Shown: positions 25,619 to 32,078 of the stretch, piece by piece
Layout: each line of letters begins with the position of its first letter
Numbering within the stretch: the stretch's first letter is position 1
Source: Oscillospiraceae bacterium
Lineage (GTDB): Bacteria; Bacillota; Clostridia; Oscillospirales; Oscillospiraceae
Length of the DNA stretch: 35,109 nt
Direction: 5' to 3'
Assembly (NCBI GenBank): GCA_902801295.1
Contig: CADCHN010000029.1
Coordinates: 1 to 35,109, forward strand
Position numbers and translations under genes: made by a program
The notes under the pieces: generated by a model
The model's database searches: none
What the model saw: the letters and a program-made list of their open reading frames with translations, nothing else
Told to the model about the DNA's origin: nothing

Positions 25619-25962
25619 TTCTTCTCCTCCGAAACCATTTTCAGAATGGACGCCTTCAGTTCCTTGTTCGCCCGCGTTCCCGGCTCGAAACACATCTCTA
25701 CGAATTTTGCCATCTCCGGATCAAGCTTCGGCTTGTACTGATAGCGCTTCCCCTGGGGCTTGTCCGTTCTGCCAAAGAGGAAATCCAGAGACACGTCAAA
25801 ATAGTCCGCATACCAAACCAGCGTTTCCGGTGCGGGGTTGGAAAAACCGCTTTCATATCTATTGATACTCGACTGCGGGAGTCCGACGAGCTTGGCCAGC
25901 TTGTTTTGCGAAAAGCCGCTTTCTTCCCGCAGCTGTTTCATGCGTTCTCCGAGAATCTTCAT
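25615..25962 (-). CDS. XRE-family transcriptional repressor
   Basis: 115 residues from the ATG at 25962 (MKILGERMKQLREESGFSQ), with AGGAG 10 bases upstream. A longer upstream frame overlaps another gene and is rejected. The helix-turn-helix is at about 5-60: SQNKLAKLVGLPQSSINRYE is the cI/SinR-type recognition unit, followed by NPAPETLVWYADYFDVSLDF. The C-terminal 40 residues are basic and helical. It is probably the switch repressor of the element; its stop overlaps the BRO-N start (ATGA). Confidence 0.9.
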   Translation of the reverse strand: MKILGERMKQLREESGFSQNKLAKLVGLPQSSINRYESGFSNPAPETLVWYADYFDVSLDFLFGRTDKPQGKRYQYKPKLDPEMAKFVEMCFEPGTRANKELKASILKMVSEEKK

Positions 25963-26050
25963 CTGCTTGCATCTCCTAATCACCAGCATTTTCATCAATG
26001 CCAGATTAACATAACCATTGGGAACTTGCAAGCACTTTCTTTGAAATCTT

Positions 26051-26227
26051 TTACTGCTCATTTTCCTTTTCCTCCTGAGCCTTTCTTGCCTTCCATTCGG
26101 CAAACTCTTTTTGACCTCCCTCACTCTCAAACAGTTCCAGAATATCCGGGTAGATACATCGGGCAATGGCTTCGATCTCGTGATCGGGAAGATCGCTGTT
26201 GTTGATCAGTTTCTTTTTCCTGGACAT
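26051..26227 (-). CDS. Small conserved mobile-element protein
   Basis: 58 residues starting MSRKKKLINNSDLPDHEIEA and ending in a charged tail (KARKAQEEKENEQ). It has GGGAG 4 bases upstream of the ATG. It is predicted to be helical, acidic in the middle and basic at the start. Similar short genes sit between relaxase and XRE genes in Clostridia integrative elements. The function is unknown. The region 25963-26050 between it and the XRE gene has no other gene and may carry the XRE promoter/operator. Confidence 0.65.
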   Translation of the reverse strand: MSRKKKLINNSDLPDHEIEAIARCIYPDILELFESEGGQKEFAEWKARKAQEEKENEQ

Positions 26228-26296
26228 GGTTCTCCCTTCTTTTCTCTCTTATCTCGGTACTTTCTTTTTCTTTGTTTCAACATTTAGATTCACCTT

Positions 26297-26660
26297 TCAT
26301 AATTCGTTCTCATAAGCGTGGCTGTGAGATTTCTCTTTTTGCTTCTGCTCATCGACAACCTGCTGTTTATCATGCAGCCGATCGATAAGAGAGGCTTTTT
26401 CTTTTGTTGGCTGTTTTTCGGTCAGCGTTTTCTCTCCTTTCTCCTCGTTCGGTTCCTCTGGTGCGATGCAGTTTTGTACAAAGCGCAGCTCGGTCAGATC
26501 CTCCTTGACCGCATCCAGCGCCGGGCGGAGGTCTTCCACTTCCGCAGAGAGCGTGTCCAGCTCCTTTTGCAGCGTGCTCACGGGGATCTTTTTACTGGGA
26601 TAGAACTTCCGCAGCAGCCGATCTGCCTTGCCGTATTCATCCAGCTCGGATTTATTCTCT
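26297..26660 (-). pseudogene. C-terminal remnant of a relaxase/mobilization protein
   Basis: About 120 residues, ending at 26297, are related by pattern to the C-terminal regions of MobA/MobL-type relaxases: ENKSELDEYGKADRLLRKFY, then a heptad-rich segment (STLQKELDTLSAEVEDLR) and a K/E/Q-rich tail. No nuclease domain (Tyr plus three-His motif) is present. The reading frame continues past 26660, but the opposite strand there clearly encodes a pilin E-box, so the true relaxase sequence seems to stop at about 26650-26665. An ATG at 26695 exists but has no good ribosome-binding site. The relaxase identity is by context and coiled-coil pattern only. Confidence 0.6.
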
Positions 26661-26938
26661 ACCGTCTCACTGAGACGCAAGCTCCTGTCGGTCATTCTCT
26701 GCTTGGCAGTCCTCTCTATGTCGGTACGCTGCCCGTGGAAATCAGCGGCACAGCCGAGGACAGCGAAACCGTGGACGGCGTGACCTGCTGCTACACGCTC
26801 TATGTGACCGCCACCGACGATCCGCTTTTCCGGCTCCCCGAAACAGGAGGCGCGGGCTTTGCCTGGCTTCCCTATGTCATGGGCTTTCTGTCCATGCCCT
26901 ACATTATTACGAAACGAAAGGATGAACGCGAAACTTGA
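26660..26938 (+). pseudogene. C-terminal remnant of a sortase-anchored pilin
   Basis: The plus-strand frame from about 26660 reads YRLTETQAPVGH (pilin E-box, the site of an intramolecular isopeptide bond). It continues through a beta-rich segment (LYVGTLPVEISGTAEDSETV) to the sorting signal LPETG, a hydrophobic helix and KRKDERET. The N-terminal part, with signal peptide and most of the pilin, is missing, replaced by the antisense of the relaxase tail. Its stop TGA (26936-26938) overlaps the TTG start of the next pilin, a remnant of translational coupling in a pilin operon. Confidence 0.75.
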
Positions 26939-29004
26939 AGAAACTCTTTGCGCTGCTGCTCGCTATCTTGGTAGTGAGCAGCTTTTCCATTACAGCCTTC
27001 GCCGCCCCGGTGGACGAGGCAACGATTGACACCACCCGCACCGGCTCCCTGGATATTTACAAGTACGATTTGACCAACGCTGAGAAAGACGGCGTTTGGG
27101 ACAGCTCCTATGTCAGCACCGGCGTCAAGGATGAAAGCGGCGTGGAGGCCGTGCTGGGCGATCCCGCCCGCGTCTCCGCGCTGAACGCCAACGGCAGCGC
27201 CTACGGCTACGCCATCAAGGGCGTGGAGTTTACCTATGTGCGTGTGGCCACGATCCGCACCTTTACCGAGAGCGAGAACGGCGCGGAGCATATCGAAGTG
27301 CTGTACGGAATTGCCCCCACCGAGCAGAACAACGCCTTTATCTCCGCAATCGGCGTCAGCACAGAAGATCGCTATGCCCCCGCCGACGAGGTAGTGGACG
27401 GCATGACCGTGTATTACTACCGCTCCGACGTGCTGATCGACGGCCTCAAGGCGGCGCTGGACGCCAACGCCACCACAGTCAAGAACGCGCTGGAACGCTA
27501 TGCCCATGACAACCACGGCGTAGTCATGACGGAGACGGACGCCTACGGCCATACGGGAGCCTCCGATCTTCCCCTTGGCCTGTATCTGCTGATTGAAACC
27601 CGCGTCCCGGAAATGGTCACGGACACGACAGCGCCTTTCCTCGTCTCTTTGCCCATGACCTCCGTTGACGGCACCAACGCCAACGACGGCGGCACCCGCT
27701 GGATCTACGACGTGACGCTTTATCCCAAAAACCTCACGGGCATCCCAAGCCTCGAAAAGACGCTGCGCGAGGACAAGGACGACACCGGGCATAACAACGG
27801 CAGCACAAGTGACATTCACGACGGCTACGCCCATACCGGCACCGCCTCGGCGGGCGACGTGATTGACTATCAGATCGTCAGCACTCTCCCCAGCATTACC
27901 TCCGCCGCGTCCTATCTGACGGACTACACCTTTATTGACACGCTCAGCAAGGGTATCTCCTACAACAAGGGCGATGTGCTGTTAGAGTTCTTCCGGGACG
28001 ACGGCTGCACCGATCTTGTGACCTCCTGGAATGAACAGAGTGACCGTTTCCTCGTGAGCTACAACACCGCCTCGGACGGCGCGAGCGTTATGACGATCAC
28101 CATGACGGCCTCCGGCCTTGCGGAGATCAACAGCAGCCGCAGCGTCTACACCGAGGCCAGCATGGTCAACAGCGGGTACAGCGATTGCACCCTCCGCATT
28201 ACCTATAAGGCCACGGTGAACAGCGACTCCTCTGTGACCTACGGCGACGCAGGGAACCCCAATGATGTTGTCCTCACATGGAAGCGCAGCAACACCAGCT
28301 ACTATGATACCCTCGTGGACGATTGCCACGTCTATGTGTACGGAATCGACATGACGAAGCAGTTTTCCGACGGGCGCGGGGACTTCTCTAAAGTGGAGTT
28401 TATCGTCCACAACGACACGGACGGGTATTTCCTCGTCGGCAAGCTCAACGAGGCCGAGGGCGTTTGGTATGTGACCGACCATGTGTCCGAGGAAAAGGAC
28501 GCCACCCACTTCATCCCCACGAAGGACGGCAAGCTGATCCTCAAGGGCTTGGAGGACGATACCTACACCTGGACGGAGGTACAGACGGCCAACGGCTACA
28601 CGCTGCTGAAAAACAGTATCAAGGTCGTGATCTCGCAGACCGAGAGCGAAACCCTGTGCGGCATCTACGGGACGGACGTGCTTGACCTCATTCAGAACGA
28701 TCCCCGCTACGCCGACGTCGATCCCGGCCTGTATCACAATATGCCTCAGCGCCATTTGGAGCATAAGCTGCTGACGGCCTCGGCCACCGTGGACAGCAAC
28801 AAGGTCAACATGGAGCCGGACGGCAGCTCGGCCAACGCCTTTGTCCCGTTCACGGTCATCAATACCCGCGGCTTTGACCTCCCGCAGACCGGCTCTTACG
28901 GCAACTGGATGTTCCCCGTGGCGGGACTCTCCATGTTGACGCTCTGCGTGGTGGGCATCGTCGCCCTTACCCGCAAAAGTAAGAAGAAAGCGCAGAATAC
29001 CTAA
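26935..29004 (+). CDS. Sortase-anchored pilin backbone protein
   Basis: 689 residues from a TTG start (codons TTG AAG AAA CTC TTT). A signal peptide of about 23 residues ends ITAFAAP. Domain 1 has SLDIYKYDLTN (candidate isopeptide Lys) and the E-box LYLLIETRVPE. A middle FctA-like region starts at PSLEKTLREDKDD. A later domain has VYGIDMTKQF (second candidate Lys) with E-box YTWTEVQTANGYTLL. The sorting signal LPQTG (about residue 649) is followed by a hydrophobic helix and RKSKKK. It is the probable major shaft protein polymerised by the sortases downstream. AAAGGA lies 12 bases upstream. No other start codon fits the signal peptide. Confidence 0.9.
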   Translation: MKKLFALLLAILVVSSFSITAFAAPVDEATIDTTRTGSLDIYKYDLTNAEKDGVWDSSYVSTGVKDESGVEAVLGDPARVSALNANGSAYGYAIKGVEFTYVRVATIRTFTESENGAEHIEVLYGIAPTEQNNAFISAIGVSTEDRYAPADEVVDGMTVYYYRSDVLIDGLKAALDANATTVKNALERYAHDNHGVVMTETDAYGHTGASDLPLGLYLLIETRVPEMVTDTTAPFLVSLPMTSVDGTNANDGGTRWIYDVTLYPKNLTGIPSLEKTLREDKDDTGHNNGSTSDIHDGYAHTGTASAGDVIDYQIVSTLPSITSAASYLTDYTFIDTLSKGISYNKGDVLLEFFRDDGCTDLVTSWNEQSDRFLVSYNTASDGASVMTITMTASGLAEINSSRSVYTEASMVNSGYSDCTLRITYKATVNSDSSVTYGDAGNPNDVVLTWKRSNTSYYDTLVDDCHVYVYGIDMTKQFSDGRGDFSKVEFIVHNDTDGYFLVGKLNEAEGVWYVTDHVSEEKDATHFIPTKDGKLILKGLEDDTYTWTEVQTANGYTLLKNSIKVVISQTESETLCGIYGTDVLDLIQNDPRYADVDPGLYHNMPQRHLEHKLLTASATVDSNKVNMEPDGSSANAFVPFTVINTRGFDLPQTGSYGNWMFPVAGLSMLTLCVVGIVALTRKSKKKAQNT

Positions 29005-29017
29005 TCCATACTGACAG

Positions 29018-29047
29018 ACAAGAGGGCGGCCACGGCTGCCCTCTTGT
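29018..29047 (+). promoter_or_regulatory. Intercistronic hairpin between pilin and sortase
   Basis: Arms 29018-29027 and 29038-29047 are perfectly complementary over 10 bases around a 10-base loop. There is no T-run, so it is more likely a stabiliser or weak attenuator that lets pilin outnumber sortase. Confidence 0.55.
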
Positions 29048-29063
29048 GCTATGAAGGGAAAGT

Positions 29064-29975
29064 ATGAAGAAGAAAATGAAAATCCTGTTTTTGGCTCTAT
29101 TGCTGATTGTTTCCCTCATTGTCATTCTTTACCCGCTGATCGCCAATTATCTCTCCGAGAAAAACCGCAGTCTTATTGAGACACAGTACACGGAGGCCAT
29201 CAAGCAGATGGACACCACGGCGCTGGACGAAGCCCGCGCCGAAGCGGAGGAATACAACAAGACGCTTGTCACGATCCCGGAAAAACCTTACACGAAGGAC
29301 GCCCTCATAAAAGCCGCTGAGAGCTACGACACGCTTTTGAATGTGCGGGAGGACGGCTTGATGGGCTATGTGGAGATCCCCGCGATCGGCGTTAATCTGC
29401 CTATCTATCACGGCACGGAGGAAAGCACCCTTGACCGGGGCGTGGGACACCTGCTTGGCTCCTCTCTCCCGGTGGGCGGCTTCGGAACACACTGTGTGCT
29501 GACCGGTCACAGCGGCCTTGCCGGGCAGAAGATGTTTTCGGATCTCAACCTCTTGAAAGAGGGCGACATTTTCTTTCTCCGTGTGCTGGGGCAGACGCTG
29601 GCCTATAAGGTGGTCGAGATCTATACCGTTCTGCCGGAGGACACGGGCAAGCTGACGATCGACGCCGGGCGTGATCTCTGCACCCTTGTCACCTGTACGC
29701 CCTATGGCGTGAACAGTCACCGTCTGCTACTGCGCGGAGAGCGCGCCGAGTACGAGGAAGCGGTCAGTGTGATTGAGGACGCGGAGTTTACGCCCGTGGA
29801 GGAATCCACTTGGGGCGACGAATACCGTCATGGCTTGATCTGTGGTGGCATGGCTGTCGCCGGGATCGGTGCCTGTTATGGCGGCTATAGGGCTATCCTG
29901 CACGCGAGAAGGCCGAAGCGGAGGCGGTACGCTATGCGGCGAGAGAGAATGAGAGGCAAGCATGAAGCACCTTAA
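29064..29975 (+). CDS. Class C-type (pilus) sortase
   Basis: 303 residues. An N-terminal membrane helix (about 7-28) is followed by a helical linker. The sortase domain has GYVEIPAIGVNLPIYHGT, the catalytic His149 in LTGHSG, Cys211 in TLVTCTPYGVNSH and the Arg in RLLLRGER (about 220-224). A second hydrophobic segment near 262-280 gives the two-anchor topology of pilin-polymerising class C enzymes. The inhibitory lid motif (DP-F/W) usual in this class is not visible. GGGAAAG is the ribosome-binding site. It joins pilin subunits at their LPxTG Thr to a pilin Lys. Confidence 0.9.
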   Translation: MKKKMKILFLALLLIVSLIVILYPLIANYLSEKNRSLIETQYTEAIKQMDTTALDEARAEAEEYNKTLVTIPEKPYTKDALIKAAESYDTLLNVREDGLMGYVEIPAIGVNLPIYHGTEESTLDRGVGHLLGSSLPVGGFGTHCVLTGHSGLAGQKMFSDLNLLKEGDIFFLRVLGQTLAYKVVEIYTVLPEDTGKLTIDAGRDLCTLVTCTPYGVNSHRLLLRGERAEYEEAVSVIEDAEFTPVEESTWGDEYRHGLICGGMAVAGIGACYGGYRAILHARRPKRRRYAMRRERMRGKHEAP

Positions 29976-30711
29976 GTTAAAGCTCATTCTTCTTATTCTG
30001 CTGATCTGCCTTGCCTTTGCCAGCGCCGCCCTTGCGGTAAAGCCGCTGATCGACGGCGCGGAAAAGAGCGTGGAAGTCAAGCAGGCTGTAGAGGAATACC
30101 GCGAAACGATTGCCGAGATACGCGAGGAAGCAGAGAAAGCCGAGGAAAACGAGGAACAGCATGAGCCTATCCCATATGCCCAGCTCTACGAGGATATGCA
30201 GTTCTATAACCGGCAGCTTTATCTCTTCAAACAGGACAAGTTGGACAGCAAGAGCGCCTACGAGCTGTCACAGTTCAAGCTGACCGATTACGGCCTGCCC
30301 GACGAGAAGTTCGGCATCATCACCATTCCGAAAATGGACTTGGAAATGCCCCTGTTCCTCGGCGCGTCCGAGGCGAATATGGCGGCGGGCGCGGCGGTGC
30401 TGTCCCAGACCAGCATTCCCCTCGGCAGCAACAACAGCAACGCCGTGATCGCTGGACATCGCGGATACAGCGGCTACCCTTATTTCAAGGAGATCGAGTT
30501 GCTAGAGGTGGGCGACGAGGTGACGATCACGAACATTTGGGGAACGCTGACCTACGTTGTGACGGAGATCAAGATCATCAATCCGAATGACGTGAACGCG
30601 ATCCTCATTCAAAAGGGCAAGGACATGATCACGCTGCTGACCTGCCATCCCTATGCCAGCGGCGGCAAGTACCGCTACTTGGTTTTCTGCGAGCGTGTGG
30701 AGGACGACTGA
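29962..30711 (+). CDS. Second sortase
   Basis: 249 residues. A membrane helix at about 5-26 is followed by a charged helical stalk. The catalytic domain has FGIITIPKMDLEMPLFLG, His166 in IAGHRG, Cys228 in TLLTCHPYA and Arg238 in KYRYLVFCER. There is no C-terminal membrane helix, so it differs from its neighbour and may attach the finished fibre to the wall or add a minor pilin. The start overlaps the end of the first sortase by 14 bases. Its stop overlaps the repA start (TGATG). Confidence 0.88.
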   Translation: MKHLKLKLILLILLICLAFASAALAVKPLIDGAEKSVEVKQAVEEYRETIAEIREEAEKAEENEEQHEPIPYAQLYEDMQFYNRQLYLFKQDKLDSKSAYELSQFKLTDYGLPDEKFGIITIPKMDLEMPLFLGASEANMAAGAAVLSQTSIPLGSNNSNAVIAGHRGYSGYPYFKEIELLEVGDEVTITNIWGTLTYVVTEIKIINPNDVNAILIQKGKDMITLLTCHPYASGGKYRYLVFCERVEDD

Positions 30712-31634
30712 TGAGCTTTGAATACTTCTACGGCGGCCAGTCCGAAGCCTTTTCCTTTTACCGCATCCCCCGCCAGCTTGTAACCGGAGCTGAGTTTTGT
30801 GATCTCTCCACAGATGCCAAGCTGCTCTATGGCATGATGCTTGACCGCATGGGCTTGTCTGCCCGGAATGGCTGGTATGACGAGCTGGATCGCGTGTATA
30901 TCTATTACACCATCGACGAGATCATGGAGGACTTGCGCTGTGGCCATAACAAGGCTGTGCGTCTGCTGGCCGAGTTGGACACCAGAGGTGTCGGGCTGAT
31001 CGAGCGGAAAAAACAGGGCCAGGGTAAGCCGACCATGATCTATGTCAGGCAGTTCGTCGAAACAGCGCCTCCTGCGCCCAGGGGGAAGTCTGCGTCGTCC
31101 AGACTTCCGAAAACGGGAAGTCAAGAAGATTCAAAAGAGGAAGTCCAGACTTCCCAAAATGAAACTTCAAGACTTCCCGAAAGCGGAAGTGCAGACTTCC
31201 CAAAAAGGGAAACTAATTATACTGATACAAGCAAAACTGAAAAGAGCTATACTGATCCATCTATCCATCCATCGTACTGCCCTAAAATGGAGAGAGCGGT
31301 GATCGAGGCGGATGTGCGGGAACAGATCGACTATCCCCGTCTGGCAGAGAGCTACCCATACGATGACCCGGAAAGCATTCTGGAACTGATCTGCGACGTG
31401 CTGTGCAGCACCTCCGATACGATCCGAATCGCCAACGAGAATATCCCAACGCCCAAGGTGCAGGAACGATACCGACGGCTGGATTTTGAACATGTGACCT
31501 ATGTGATGGACTCCCTCCGAGAAACCACCACGAAGATAAAAAATATACGGGGCTATCTGTTAACGGCGCTCTATTATGCGCCGATCACGATAGGCCCGTA
31601 TTATGCAGCCGCCGTGCGGCATGATTTTGGCTGA
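30711..31634 (+). CDS. repA: RepA_N-family replication initiator
   Basis: 307 residues. The N-terminal RepA_N winged-helix region is clear: FEYFYGGQSEAFSFYRIPRQ, LSTDAKLLYGMMLDRMGLS, and IYYTIDEIMEDLRCGHNKA. A variable middle (about 120-175), encoded by 23-bp repeats, is followed by a C-terminal domain (YPYDDPESILELICDVL and onward). RepA_N proteins start theta replication of Firmicutes plasmids and of ICE circles from an origin inside their own gene. The ATG overlaps the sortase stop (TGATG), so it is translated from the pilus-operon mRNA. No separate promoter is seen. Confidence 0.9.
   Translation: MSFEYFYGGQSEAFSFYRIPRQLVTGAEFCDLSTDAKLLYGMMLDRMGLSARNGWYDELDRVYIYYTIDEIMEDLRCGHNKAVRLLAELDTRGVGLIERKKQGQGKPTMIYVRQFVETAPPAPRGKSASSRLPKTGSQEDSKEEVQTSQNETSRLPESGSADFPKRETNYTDTSKTEKSYTDPSIHPSYCPKMERAVIEADVREQIDYPRLAESYPYDDPESILELICDVLCSTSDTIRIANENIPTPKVQERYRRLDFEHVTYVMDSLRETTTKIKNIRGYLLTALYYAPITIGPYYAAAVRHDFG
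31093..31207 (+). repeat. Five 23-bp iteron-like repeats inside repA (candidate replication origin)
   Basis: AGACTTCC starts at 31101, 31147, 31170 and 31193, i.e. at multiples of 23 bases. GGAAGT starts at 31116, 31139 and 31185, also in 23-base phase, with an extra copy at 31084. Each full unit is a palindrome of the type GGAAGT-C/G-CAGACTTCC followed by an A-rich spacer. The units at 31116 and 31162 are decayed. Because 23 is not a multiple of 3, each copy is read in a different frame, so the repeat is kept at DNA rather than protein level. Confidence 0.8.
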
Positions 31635-31638
31635 AATC

Positions 31639-31655
31639 CGTTTCACCATGAAACG
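31639..31655. terminator. Short hairpin after repA
   Basis: CGTTTCA and TGAAACG form a perfect 7-bp stem with a CCA loop, 5 bases after the repA stop, followed by CATTTTAAGG. It lies between the convergent repA and the minus-strand gene at 31682 and is a weak terminator candidate for both. Confidence 0.45.
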
Positions 31656-31681
31656 CATTTTAAGGAAGATATTATGACTGC

Positions 31682-31975
31682 TTAGCAAGACTTCACTTTT
31701 GTTACGAGGGATTCCAACTCCTGGGCATAGACGTCAATATCAACGGGTTCTTTATTGTCGCCTCGAAGAGCACAATCCCATTTGTAAAGAAAGTCTTCTA
31801 ACTCGCGGGAATCGATTCTTTTCCAATATGGTGCAAGTGCAATAAGAGCAGCATCAAATGGATTTGATTCAAAATTATCTGCGTCTATAAATCCACACAT
31901 TCCAGCCCTATCACAACTATGGACTCTACGAACAATACTCTCTAGAACAATAGCATCGTTATGGCTGATTCTCAT
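31682..31975 (-). CDS. Small protein of unknown function, oriented against its neighbours
   Basis: 97 residues, acidic, no membrane segment or signal peptide, probably helical (LEDFLYKWDCALRG). I do not recognise a family. It is a real gene: GAGGAGG stands 8 bases before the ATG and a near-perfect promoter (32023-32051) drives it. It is the only minus-strand gene between repA and parB. Its codon use is more AT-rich than its neighbours, which suggests a later arrival. A local regulator or a protective/stress gene would fit the position, but nothing shows it. Confidence 0.7.
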   Translation of the reverse strand: MRISHNDAIVLESIVRRVHSCDRAGMCGFIDADNFESNPFDAALIALAPYWKRIDSRELEDFLYKWDCALRGDNKEPVDIDVYAQELESLVTKVKSC

Positions 31976-32022
31976 GGCGAAACCTCCTCATAAAAAAGTG
32001 TGTAGTCAGCCTACTGTCATTT

Positions 32023-32051
32023 ATTATAGCACTTAAATTGTTATTTGTCAT
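32023..32051 (-). promoter_or_regulatory. Sigma-A-type promoter of the minus-strand gene
   Basis: On the minus strand, ATGACA (32051-32046), a 17-base spacer and a perfect TATAAT (32028-32023). It lies within the 103-base gap before parB, so RNA polymerase here may also interfere with parB transcription. Confidence 0.78.
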
Positions 32052-32078
32052 TCAGAATACAACATAAGGAGGAAATCA

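Noticed and set aside
25963..26166. Longer N-terminus for the XRE protein
   Set aside because: It overlaps the better-supported 58-residue gene in another frame, and the ATG at 25962 has its own AGGAG site.
26206..26283. 25-residue basic open frame upstream of the 58-residue gene
   Set aside because: It overlaps that gene, has only a partial Shine-Dalgarno site and no recognisable relatives; too short to support.
26318..26660. Hydrophobic N-terminal extension of the pilin remnant on the plus strand
   Set aside because: It is the antisense of the relaxase-type coiled-coil sequence; the leucine/phenylalanine-rich look comes from antisense of Lys/Glu codons.
31084..31207. CRISPR array in the repeat block
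   Set aside because: The period is 23 bases with palindromic short units and no unique spacers; the block is inside an initiator gene, which fits iterons.
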